A stretch of 7,496 nucleotides of DNA, from positions 1 to 7,496 of the forward strand of contig JAGXHP010000145.1 in the NCBI GenBank assembly GCA_024636135.1, given 5' to 3'. Position numbers and translations under genes: made by a program. Positions 1 through 5,786 of this stretch are shown piece by piece (within the stretch, counting starts at the first letter, position 1; each line of letters begins with the position of its first letter). Below the pieces are notes generated by a model, which had not been told where the DNA came from, searched no databases, and was given only the letters and a program-made list of their open reading frames with translations. Origin of the DNA: Chloroflexota bacterium (GTDB lineage Bacteria > Chloroflexota > Limnocylindria > QHBO01).

Positions 1-213
1 CGCACCGGCTGCGTCGATACGAAGCGGCTGCTCGCCGAGCGGATCATCGAGTACTTCCGCCCGATGCGGGAGGAGCGACTCCGGCTTGCAGCGGATCCCG
101 CCGTGGTCGAGGACACGCTGGCGGCGGGAGCGGAGAAGGTCCGACCGATCCTCGACGCCACGGTGGCCGAGGTACGCGCCGCGGTGGGCATCGGCCCGCG
201 ACGGACGACCTGA
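1..213 (+). CDS. trpS: Tryptophanyl-tRNA synthetase, C-terminal fragment (5' end outside window)
   Basis: This frame is open from the first base to a TGA at 211-213 and gives 70 residues. Visible text includes GCVDTKRLLAERI, then PMREER, then a GAEKVRPI segment and a final TVAEVRAAVGI. This is the characteristic helical tail of class Ib tryptophanyl-tRNA synthetases: a GC..K..LAE helix, a P-[IFM]-RE-[RK]-R turn, and GAEKAR-I...T..EVR-A-GL at the end. TrpRS activates tryptophan with ATP and charges tRNA-Trp in the cytosol. The catalytic HIGH-like and KMSKS motifs lie upstream of the window and cannot be checked. The following gene starts two bases after the stop, so the two are probably co-transcribed. 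The identification rests on 70 residues but the pattern is distinctive; TyrRS, the closest relative, does not end this way. Confidence 0.86.
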   Translation, partial: RTGCVDTKRLLAERIIEYFRPMREERLRLAADPAVVEDTLAAGAEKVRPILDATVAEVRAAVGIGPRRTT

Positions 214-215
214 CC

Positions 216-1496
216 ATGACCGGCGCCGGTGGTGGCATCGGTCCGCGCGAACGCTGGTGGCTCGTCCTGTTCCTCGCGCTCGGAAGCGCCTACTTCGCGT
301 TCCTCGTCATCGAACGGAGCCTCGCGCTGCTCGGCGGCTTCGGCACCATCCTGCTGATCCTGTTCCTGGCCTGGCTGCTGGCGTTCGTGATGTCGGCTCT
401 CGTCGCCGGCATCGCGGAGCGGGTCGACCTCCCGCGACCGACGATCGTGGTCGGGGCGTACCTGCTGGCCCTGGTCGTGTTCGGCTTCGCGGTCTTCTAC
501 ACCGGCGCGGCCATGACCCAGCAGGTGGCGGAGCTGGCACGCAACTACCCTGCCGCCGAGCGGGACATTCTCGCGGTCCTCGCCGACTGGGAGCGCGGCC
601 TCCAGTTCGGAAGGCTGCGCCTCGACCTGACCGATTTGTACGGCGGCGCGCTGGCCGGCCTGGCCCAAATCGGCAGCGATGTTGTCGAGCAGGCGCAGAA
701 CATCGCCGGCGTCACGATCGCCGCACTCGGCGCGCTCCTGCTCATCATCGTGATCTCGCTGTACATGGTCATGGACTCCCAGCGCATCCTGGGGCGCCTG
801 CGCAGCGTCGTCCCGCGGCGCTACCGAGACGAAGCCGACCTCCTCGAACGATCAATCGTGCGTGCGTTCGGCGGGTTCCTGCGAGCTCAGCTGATCCTCG
901 CGGTGCTCCAGGCGGCGACGGTCGGCGTGGTCGGCAGCACCTTCGGCGTGCCCTACCTCTTCCTGTGGGGAACGCTGAGCGCCCTGGCCATGCTCATCCC
1001 GTTCTTCGGACCGCCACTGGCGCTCATTCCCCCGGTCATCGGCGCCGCGCTGTTCGCCGGCGAATCGCTCATCCCGCTCGCGATCATCCTGTTCGCGGTC
1101 CAGACGGTCATCGTGAACTGGCTGCAGCCGCGTCTCCTGCGCGGGGCACTCGGGCTCCATCCCATCCTGGTGCTCGTTGGCCTTCTCGTCGGCGCGCAGG
1201 TCGCGGGCGTCTGGGGAGCACTGTTCGGGATCCCGGTCATCGCCGTGCTTTGGGTCTTCGTGAGCTACGCCGTGTTCCGCACCGTCCCCAACGCCGCCCT
1301 CTCCGAAACGGAGCGGCTCAGCGACGTCGACGAGCACGTCATGGTCCGCGTCGAGAAGGAGCAGGTCGGCGACGAGACCCATCCCCACATCCACGTGACG
1401 CGCACGCGACGGCCGGACGGCAGCGAGCAGGTGGAGCTGCGGATGGAGGAGCCCGACCGCGGAGAAGGCCCCGCCCCGAGCGGGGCCGAGGGCTAG
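216..1496 (+). CDS. AI-2E/PerM family transporter (PF01594-type membrane protein) with charged C-terminal tail
   Basis: This encodes a 426-residue polytopic inner-membrane protein. Hydrophobic segments lie at about 14-34, 41-65, 76-98, 163-186, 223-243, 247-278, 284-303 and 314-352. A soluble, partly amphipathic stretch at 100-160 separates the first three from the rest, as is usual for the family. Family hallmarks are IPFFGPPLALIPPVIGA at 261-277 and LHPILVLVGLLVGAQVAGVWG at 314-334, the latter followed by a GIPVIAVLW helix. Members include TqsA (autoinducer-2 export), YdiK/PerM and Na+/H+ antiporters, so the substrate cannot be read from sequence. Residues 356-426 form a hydrophilic tail with a HPHIHV cluster (389-394), not typical of minimal members. 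The ATG lies two bases after the trpS stop and has no strong Shine-Dalgarno sequence, so translation may depend on ribosomes finishing trpS. The last codons overlap a GC hairpin. It converges on the ABC operon. Confidence 0.9.
   Translation: MTGAGGGIGPRERWWLVLFLALGSAYFAFLVIERSLALLGGFGTILLILFLAWLLAFVMSALVAGIAERVDLPRPTIVVGAYLLALVVFGFAVFYTGAAMTQQVAELARNYPAAERDILAVLADWERGLQFGRLRLDLTDLYGGALAGLAQIGSDVVEQAQNIAGVTIAALGALLLIIVISLYMVMDSQRILGRLRSVVPRRYRDEADLLERSIVRAFGGFLRAQLILAVLQAATVGVVGSTFGVPYLFLWGTLSALAMLIPFFGPPLALIPPVIGAALFAGESLIPLAIILFAVQTVIVNWLQPRLLRGALGLHPILVLVGLLVGAQVAGVWGALFGIPVIAVLWVFVSYAVFRTVPNAALSETERLSDVDEHVMVRVEKEQVGDETHPHIHVTRTRRPDGSEQVELRMEEPDRGEGPAPSGAEG
1467..1487. terminator. GC-rich hairpin at the convergent gene junction (weak bidirectional terminator candidate)
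   Basis: GGCCCCG at 1467-1473 is the exact reverse complement of CGGGGCC at 1481-1487, giving a 7-bp stem with a 7-nt loop. An alternative fold pairs GCCCC at 1473-1477 with GGGGC at 1482-1486 around a 4-nt loop. The hairpin lies inside the last codons of the AI-2E-family gene (its PAPSGAEG end) and starts 26 nt past the oppF stop on the other strand. On the plus strand no T-run follows; on the minus strand only TTCT follows. It is therefore a plausible terminator for either convergent transcript but not a canonical intrinsic one. Confidence 0.45.
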
Positions 1497-1513
1497 GCCT
1501 TACCGAATATTGG

Positions 1514-2611
1514 CTACTCGCTTCCGAGTGGCGTGACCTCTTCGGCGAAGTGGCAGGCGCTCATGTGGCCGCCGCCGACATCGCGCAATGGCGGCTCTTC
1601 GACCTTGCAGATCTCCTGCGCCATGGGGCAGCGCGTGTGGAATCGGCACCCCGAGGGCGGGTTGGCCGGGGAGGGCAGATCGCCCTTGAGCACGATCCGC
1701 TCGCGGCGCACGGTCGGGTCCGGCACCGGGATGGCCGACAGGAGGGCCTTGGTGTATGGATGCGCCGGCGCCTGGTACAGCTCGTCGGCATCCGACAGCT
1801 CCACGAGCTTGCCGAGGTACATGACCCCGACCCGCGTCGACAGGTGCTTGACCACCGCGAGGTTGTGGGCGATGAACAGGTAGGTGAGCTGGAACTCGTC
1901 CTGGAGGTCGCTCAGGAGGTTGAGGACCTGCGACTGGATCGATACGTCGAGCGCACTGACCGGCTCGTCGCACACGATGAAGCGCGGTCGCAGGGCGAGG
2001 GCGCGCGCGATCCCGATGCGCTGGCGCTGGCCTCCGGAGAACTCGTGCGGGTAGCGGTGGATGTGCTGCTGATTGAGCCCCACCCGCTTCAGGAGGTCGC
2101 GGACCGCCGACTCGCGCTCACGCTTGTTCGTCATCCCGTGGACGTACAGGCCCTCGCCCACGATCTCGCCGACGCTCATCCGCGGGTTGAGACTGGCATA
2201 CGGGTCCTGGAACACGACCTGGATATCGCGGCGCGCGGCCTTGAGCTCACGCGACGACAGGTCGAACAGCGACTTGCCCTCGAAATTCACCGAGCCGGCG
2301 GTTGGCGGCAGCAGGCGCAGGATCACCTTGCCGAGGGTCGTCTTCCCGCAGCCCGACTCCCCCACCAGGCCAAGCGTCTCGCCCTCCGTCACGCTGAAGC
2401 TCACGCCGTCGACCGCACGCACGGCGCCGAGCTTGCTGATGCCGAGCAGGCCGCCGCGAATCTCGAAGTGCTTGACCAGGTTGTCGACCTCGAGCAGCGG
2501 AGCCGCGGCCGACCCGCCTCGTGCGGCGGCACGCTGCTCGGTGGTCTGTCCACCGCTCATCTGTTCGCCCTCGACGACTCCGTCGCTCGGCGCCATCGCC
2601 GCGTCGCTCAT
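1514..2611 (-). CDS. oppF: Peptide/oligopeptide ABC transporter ATP-binding subunit (OppF/DppF type)
   Basis: This encodes a 365-residue cytoplasmic ATPase that would pair with the OppD-type subunit to power peptide import. Motifs in order: Walker A GESGCGKT (84-91), Q-loop with Q135 in VVFQDPYASLNPR, signature FSGGQ (191-195), Walker B FIVCDEP (211-217) with catalytic E216, D-loop SALD (219-222) and switch H249. A C-terminal oligopeptide-type domain starts at HPYTKALLSAIP (284-295). Cysteines 322, 328, 335 and 353 match the C-x5-C-x6-C-x(n)-C pattern that binds a [4Fe-4S] cluster in a mycobacterial Opp ATPase. The FQDPYASLNPR version of the Q-loop points to OppF/DppF rather than OppD. The chosen ATG overlaps the oppD stop as ATGA. 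Residues 1-38 are low-complexity, and a second in-frame ATG at 2560 has a better Shine-Dalgarno sequence; starting there would give 348 residues. The frame stays open further upstream, but that extension is Gly/Arg-rich read-through of oppD sequence and I reject it. Confidence 0.93.
   Translation of the reverse strand: MSDAAMAPSDGVVEGEQMSGGQTTEQRAAARGGSAAAPLLEVDNLVKHFEIRGGLLGISKLGAVRAVDGVSFSVTEGETLGLVGESGCGKTTLGKVILRLLPPTAGSVNFEGKSLFDLSSRELKAARRDIQVVFQDPYASLNPRMSVGEIVGEGLYVHGMTNKRERESAVRDLLKRVGLNQQHIHRYPHEFSGGQRQRIGIARALALRPRFIVCDEPVSALDVSIQSQVLNLLSDLQDEFQLTYLFIAHNLAVVKHLSTRVGVMYLGKLVELSDADELYQAPAHPYTKALLSAIPVPDPTVRRERIVLKGDLPSPANPPSGCRFHTRCPMAQEICKVEEPPLRDVGGGHMSACHFAEEVTPLGSE
2568..2572 (-). 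promoter_or_regulatory. Shine-Dalgarno-like GAGGG before an alternative internal oppF start
   Basis: On the minus strand GAGGG sits 7 nt before an in-frame ATG at 2560-2558 (protein MSGGQTTE...). This spacing and match are better than those for the overlapping ATG at 2611, which has only GGTGG at a similar distance. The upstream 17 residues are low-complexity, so either start leaves the ABC domain intact. The coupled 2611 start is preferred because the operon uses a 4-nt overlap at oppC/oppD as well. Confidence 0.4.
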
Positions 2612-3672
2612 CGGGCCGCCACCGTGAGCGCCTCGGCCGCCTGCTCCGCCTCGGGTCCCGTGGCATCGGCACCCACGTCGGGTGCCTCGCCCGCGGGCGT
2701 CAGCCAGCAGCGGCTGACGTGGCTGGGCCCCACCTCCTGGTACGGCGGGGGCGTATCGCACACCTTCATGCGGTGCGGACAACGACGCTTGAACAGGCAG
2801 CCCTCGGGCAGGTGGAGCGGCGACGGCACGGTGCCCTTGATGACCTGCAATCGCTCGCGACGCTCGTCGAGACGCGGGATCGAGAGCAACAGGCCCTGGG
2901 TGTACGGATGGTGCGGCGACCCGAAGACAGTCTTGACGTCGGAGCGCTCGACGACCTTGCCGGCGTACATCACGACGACCTCGTCGGCCATCTCGGCCAC
3001 GACACCGAGGTCGTGCGTGATGAGCATGATCGCCATCCGGTTCTTCTCGCGGAGCTCACGCATGACTTCGAGGATCTGCGCCTGGATGGTGACGTCGAGC
3101 GCGGTCGTCGGCTCGTCGGCGATCAGCAGGTCCGGATCGGTCGACAGGGCCATGGCGATCATCACCCGCTGGCGCATGCCGCCGGACAGCTGATGCGGAT
3201 GCTCGGAGGCACGCCGCTTGGCGTCGGAGATGCCGACCACGCGCAGCATCTCGACGCCACGGTCCCAGGCCTCGCGGCGGCTGACCGCGGTGTGCTGCTG
3301 GACGGCTTCGGCGATCTGGTCGCCGCAGGTGAACACCGGGTTCAGGCTGGTCATCGGCTCCTGGAAGATCATGCTCACCTGGTCGCCGCGGATGTCGCGC
3401 ATGTCCGCGTCGCTCTTCTCGAGCAGGTTCTCCCCGTTGAGCAAGATCTCGCCCGCCACGATGCGGCCGGGTCGCTCGATGAGGCGCATGACGCTCAGGC
3501 TGGTGATGCTCTTGCCACAGCCCGACTCCCCCACCACGCCCAGCGTCTGGCCATGACCGATCTCGAACGTGACGTCGTCGACGGCCTTGACAACGCCATC
3601 CTGGGTGAAGAAGTGGGTCTTGATGCCCCGGATCTCGAGCAGGGGGCCGGTGCTGCGGGCCGTCAGCGTCAC
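2608..3672 (-). CDS. oppD: Peptide/oligopeptide ABC transporter ATP-binding subunit (OppD/DppD type)
   Basis: This encodes a 354-residue cytoplasmic ATPase, partner of OppF in the importer heterodimer. Motifs: Walker A GESGCGKS (48-55), Q-loop Q104 in MIFQEPMTSLNP (the form typical of OppD/DppD), signature LSGGM (162-166) in LSGGMRQRVMIAMAL, Walker B LLIADEP (182-188) with catalytic E187, D-loop ALD (191-193) and switch H220. The C-terminal oligopeptide domain begins at HHPYTQGLLLSIP. Cysteines 292, 298, 305 and 322 form the same four-cysteine pattern as in OppF, so this subunit may also carry an Fe-S cluster. The start codon is GTG; GTGA at 3672-3669 overlaps the oppC stop by 4 nt, and only a weak purine run (GAGAA) precedes it, which suggests translational coupling. 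Residues 326-354 are an Ala/Glu-rich tail beyond the usual domain end. The gene overlaps oppF by ATGA. Confidence 0.94.
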   Translation of the reverse strand: MTLTARSTGPLLEIRGIKTHFFTQDGVVKAVDDVTFEIGHGQTLGVVGESGCGKSITSLSVMRLIERPGRIVAGEILLNGENLLEKSDADMRDIRGDQVSMIFQEPMTSLNPVFTCGDQIAEAVQQHTAVSRREAWDRGVEMLRVVGISDAKRRASEHPHQLSGGMRQRVMIAMALSTDPDLLIADEPTTALDVTIQAQILEVMRELREKNRMAIMLITHDLGVVAEMADEVVVMYAGKVVERSDVKTVFGSPHHPYTQGLLLSIPRLDERRERLQVIKGTVPSPLHLPEGCLFKRRCPHRMKVCDTPPPYQEVGPSHVSRCWLTPAGEAPDVGADATGPEAEQAAEALTVAAR

Positions 3673-4631
3673 TTCTCGACCCGCTGGCGGGGATCGAGCG
3701 CGTCCCGGAGCCCGTCACCCAGGAAGCTCGCGGAAAGCACGATGAGAATGAGGATGACTCCCGGGTACACCACCTTCAGCGGACCCGAGAAGAAGTAGTC
3801 GCGCGCGTTCTGGAGCATGGTGCCCAGGCTGGCGCTGTCGCGGCCGATGCCGAAGCCCAGGAAGCTGAGCGCGGACTCCACCACCACCGAGTCGGCGATG
3901 CCGAGGGTCGCCGCGACCACGATCGGGGCCATGGCCGGCGGCAGCATGTGGCGAAGCATGATGCGCTGCGGCGATGCTCCGAGTGCCCGCGCCGCCTGGA
4001 CGTAGTCCACCTCGCGCAGGCTCAGGAACTCCGCGCGAACCAGCCGCGCGGCGGTCGTCCAGCCCGTGAGCCCGATGGCGAACACCACCACCCACACGTT
4101 TCCCTGGCCGAAGAACGCCGTGATCATGAGAATCACGAAGAGCCCCGGTAACGACAGCATGATGTCGACGAACCGCATCAGCAGGTTGTCGACCCATCCT
4201 CCGACATACCCGGCAATCGAGCCGATGAAGACGCCGATGACCACGATGATGATCACGGCGGCAAGGCCGATCGTCAGTGACGTCTGCGTCGCCTTGCCGA
4301 GGCGGGCAAACAGGTTCTGGCCGTACTCGTTGTAGCCGAGGACGGCGAAGGTGAACTCGCCGTCCTCGGAGAACAGCTCCGGCGGCGCGTCGTCACGGAA
4401 CAGCTGCGTGGTGCGCCACGCGTCTCCAGTGACGGTGGGCACGATGATGGCGTACGTCGCGAGGACGACGAGGACGATGACCGCGAAGACGGCGAGGCGA
4501 TGCTTCATGAAGCGCTGGCGGACGAGCTGCCAGTACGTCCTGACCGGCGTCCGGTCGATATCGGCCGACTCGGCCTCCGCCTCTTCGGCGCGTCGCCGCT
4601 CGATCTCCGCGGCAGTGGTGTCGCTGACCAT
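3669..4631 (-). CDS. oppC: Peptide/oligopeptide ABC transporter permease (OppC/DppC type)
   Basis: This encodes a 320-residue inner-membrane subunit that forms the translocation path with OppB. A charged cytoplasmic N-terminus (1-40, many E, A and R) precedes transmembrane helix 1 at about 46-64. An external loop holds FAVLGYNEYGQNLFARL (95-111), the OppC counterpart of the usual GTDxxGRDxxSRL motif. Further helices lie near 117-140, 155-175, 178-196, 233-253 and 289-307. The EAA coupling loop, DYVQAARALGASPQRIMLRH (209-228), contacts the ATPases. The C-terminus GDGLRDALDPRQR is standard for DppC/OppC. The ATG at 4631 has a strong Shine-Dalgarno sequence AGAGGA eight bases upstream, which overlaps the oppB stop codon; 12 nt separate the two genes. 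Length and topology match the family. The substrate class (peptide, nickel or glycoside) cannot be told from the permease alone. Confidence 0.93.
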   Translation of the reverse strand: MVSDTTAAEIERRRAEEAEAESADIDRTPVRTYWQLVRQRFMKHRLAVFAVIVLVVLATYAIIVPTVTGDAWRTTQLFRDDAPPELFSEDGEFTFAVLGYNEYGQNLFARLGKATQTSLTIGLAAVIIIVVIGVFIGSIAGYVGGWVDNLLMRFVDIMLSLPGLFVILMITAFFGQGNVWVVVFAIGLTGWTTAARLVRAEFLSLREVDYVQAARALGASPQRIMLRHMLPPAMAPIVVAATLGIADSVVVESALSFLGFGIGRDSASLGTMLQNARDYFFSGPLKVVYPGVILILIVLSASFLGDGLRDALDPRQRVEK

Positions 4632-4639
4632 GGCGAGCG

Positions 4640-4645
4640 TCCTCT
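4640..4645 (-). promoter_or_regulatory. oppC ribosome binding site AGAGGA overlapping the oppB stop codon
   Basis: On the minus strand the sequence reads TAGAGGA, in which TAG (4646-4644) ends oppB and AGAGGA (4645-4640) is a good Shine-Dalgarno match 8 nt before the oppC ATG at 4631. A ribosome terminating on oppB would occupy the oppC initiation site, which favours coupled expression of the two permease halves. Confidence 0.7.
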
Positions 4646-5615
4646 AGTACTTGATCCGCGGATCGACGACGCCGTACAGGATGTCGGCGAGCAGGTTGCC
4701 CATGACGACCCCGAATCCGCCGACCATGACGAACGCGAGGACGACCGGATAGTCACGCTGCGTGACCGCTGTCACCCCGAGCAGGCCAAGCCCCGGCCAG
4801 CTGAAGATCGTCTCGGTGATGACGGCACCCGACAGCAGGCCCGGCAGGGTCAGGCCAAAGAGCGTGATGACGGGGATCAGAGCATTGCGCAGCGCGTGCT
4901 TGTAGGTGACCTTCGCCGCGCTGAGGCCCTTGGCTTTCGCGGTGCGCACGTAGTCCTGGTTCAGGACCTCGAGCATCTTGGCGCGGACGTAGCGGCTCCA
5001 GCCGGCGATCTGCTGAATTGCGAGCGACGTCACGGGCAGCACCATGTGCCACGCCACGTCGAGCGGGGTTCCTCTGCCCTCGGTTCCCGGCAGGCTCACC
5101 ATCCCGAAGCCGGGGAAGAGCCCACGGAAGACAACCGTGCCGAGGTAGGCGATGTACAGGCCGAGCAGGAACGACGGAATCGCGTAGCCGATCGTCGCGA
5201 AGGTGGTGATGGCCTTGTCCGCCCAGCTGTACTGGCGAACCGCGGCGAGGATGCCGATCGGGATCGCGATGACGATCGTGACCAGGAGCGCGGTGCCGCC
5301 GAGCAGCAGCGTGGCCGGCATGCGGTCAACGAGGGTGTCGCGCACCGAGCGGCCGTCGACGAGGCTGTAGCCCCAGGATTCGGTGTTCCAGAACTGGACG
5401 AAGGCCGTGATCCAGCTGATGAACTGTTCATGGACCGGCTTGTCGAGGCCGTAGAGGCGAACAAGATTCTCGAGGGTCTCGGGTCGGATGTTCGGGGTGC
5501 GGAAGCGATCGATCGGGCTGCCGGGGGCCAACTGGATGATGGCAAAGCTGACGAGTGCGACCCCGAAGAGGATGGGGATCGACTGCAGCGTACGTCGAAG
5601 GATGTAGGTGGCCAT
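4644..5615 (-). CDS. oppB: Peptide/oligopeptide ABC transporter permease (OppB/DppB type)
   Basis: This encodes a 323-residue inner-membrane subunit, partner of OppC. The N-terminus MATYILRRTLQSIPILFGV is the standard opening of OppB/DppB, with a first helix at about 11-30 running into APGSPID. Other family marks are YGLDKP (55-60), GYSLVDGRSV (82-91), the EAA coupling loop from QDYVRTAKAKGLSAAKVTYK to LRNALIPVI (220-250), then ETIFSWPGLGLLG (268-280), QRDYPVVLA (286-294) and a DPRIKY end. Helices lie near 103-126, 140-162, 190-206, 246-266 and 292-315. The ATG at 5615 is fixed by the conserved N-terminus. The nearest purine-rich Shine-Dalgarno run is unusually distant (14 nt). It follows the binding-protein gene after a 171-nt gap that contains a strong hairpin, and is 12 nt before oppC. 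Confidence 0.94.
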   Translation of the reverse strand: MATYILRRTLQSIPILFGVALVSFAIIQLAPGSPIDRFRTPNIRPETLENLVRLYGLDKPVHEQFISWITAFVQFWNTESWGYSLVDGRSVRDTLVDRMPATLLLGGTALLVTIVIAIPIGILAAVRQYSWADKAITTFATIGYAIPSFLLGLYIAYLGTVVFRGLFPGFGMVSLPGTEGRGTPLDVAWHMVLPVTSLAIQQIAGWSRYVRAKMLEVLNQDYVRTAKAKGLSAAKVTYKHALRNALIPVITLFGLTLPGLLSGAVITETIFSWPGLGLLGVTAVTQRDYPVVLAFVMVGGFGVVMGNLLADILYGVVDPRIKY

Positions 5616-5629
5616 GGCGGTGTGCCGTG

Positions 5630-5640
5630 CTCCCTCTCTC
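5630..5640 (-). promoter_or_regulatory. Purine-rich Shine-Dalgarno-like tract in the oppB leader at long spacing
   Basis: On the minus strand the leader carries GAGAGAGGGAG, the only purine-rich run before the oppB ATG at 5615. Fourteen bases separate its last G from the ATG, longer than the usual 5-9. The intervening CACGGCACACCGCC has no Shine-Dalgarno sequence. The start is well supported by protein conservation, so either the spacing is tolerated or local folding brings the tract closer. Confidence 0.45.
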
Positions 5641-5650
5641 CGAAATCCCG

Positions 5651-5671
5651 TTCCCGCCCACTGTGCGGGAA
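5651..5671 (-). repeat. 7-bp inverted repeat in the oppB leader
   Basis: TTCCCGC at 5651-5657 and GCGGGAA at 5665-5671 are exact reverse complements around a 7-nt loop, and the stem can extend by one G-U pair. In the operon transcript this small hairpin ends 10 nt before the oppB purine tract. It may be only a leader structure. No T-run follows, so it is not a convincing terminator. Confidence 0.4.
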
Positions 5672-5715
5672 TTGTGCCAGACGGGAGCCCTCACGCGGGC
5701 CCAGGTGAGGAGGTG

Positions 5716-5751
5716 GGCCGCTGGTGGCACCCGGAGGTGCCACCAGCGGCC
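5716..5751 (-). terminator. Perfect 16-bp stem with UCCG tetraloop after the binding-protein gene (attenuator or mRNA-stabilising hairpin)
   Basis: GGCCGCTGGTGGCACC at 5716-5731 and GGTGCCACCAGCGGCC at 5736-5751 are exact reverse complements with a 4-nt loop. In the minus-strand (operon) RNA the loop is UCCG closed by a C-G pair, a member of the very stable cUNCGg class; on the plus strand the loop is CGGA, which is not. This asymmetry suggests the structure works in the operon transcript. It lies 35 nt after the binding-protein stop. The following sequence is CACCTCCTCACC with no T-run, so complete intrinsic termination is unlikely. Partial termination, or protection of the upstream mRNA from 3' exonucleases, fits better. 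Known operons of this type often use such a hairpin to make receptor in excess of permease. Confidence 0.6.
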
Positions 5752-5786
5752 GCGATCAGTCGGACCTGAGGTTCCGGACGATCCGG

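Larger units (their letters stand above)
5616..5786 (-). other. Intercistronic region between the binding-protein gene and oppB
   Basis: This is the only sizeable gap in the importer operon (171 nt); the other three junctions are +12 nt or 4-nt overlaps. In transcript order it holds a small CCGGA/TCCGG repeat (5774-5786) right after the stop codon, a perfect 16-bp stem (5716-5751), a CACCTCCTCACC run (5715-5704), a 7-bp stem (5671-5651) and the oppB purine tract (5640-5630). I see no convincing sigma-70 -35/-10 pair, so readthrough from the binding-protein gene is the simplest source of oppBCDF mRNA. Confidence 0.6.

Noticed and set aside
852..1394. Minus-strand 180-codon frame inside the AI-2E family gene
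   Set aside because: Its acidic, Asp/Glu/His-rich composition is the reverse complement of a hydrophobic membrane gene; no domain and no supporting Shine-Dalgarno sequence.
2612..2782. N-terminal extension of OppF to a start at 2782
   Set aside because: The added 57 residues are Gly/Arg-rich read-through of the oppD 3' coding region in another frame. The ATGA-overlapping start at 2611 is more plausible.
86..3193. Plus-strand open frame of 1035 codons across trpS, the AI-2E gene and antisense to oppF and part of oppD
   Set aside because: The protein is Arg/Pro/His-rich low complexity with no recognisable domain, and it overlaps well-identified genes in other frames and on the other strand. 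Long stop-free shadows are expected in GC-rich DNA.
2521..3798. Plus-strand 425-codon open frame antisense to oppD and the end of oppC
   Set aside because: It is the mirror of a conserved ATPase gene. Its His/Asp/Leu/Val-rich composition is a typical antisense artefact.
5664..5679. Possible sigma-54 promoter before oppB (minus-strand TGGCAC with GG-N10-GC)
   Set aside because: The -24 half matches but the -12 half reads CCGC instead of TTGC, it overlaps the 7-bp hairpin, and the match is easy to get by chance in GC-rich DNA.
4500..5708. Plus-strand 402-codon open frame antisense to oppB and the start of oppC
   Set aside because: It is rich in D, R, E and A with no motif, and lies opposite two clearly conserved permease genes.
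5708..5726. Plus-strand perfect Shine-Dalgarno sequence AGGAGGTG followed by a GTG at 5724
   Set aside because: The frame it opens runs antisense through the binding-protein gene with no recognisable product. The purine run is better explained as the complement of the CACCTCCT run in the operon leader.
5774..5786. CCGGA-CGA-TCCGG repeat next to the binding-protein stop
   Set aside because: Five base pairs around a 3-nt loop is too small to call as a functional site; it is mentioned only within the gap description.
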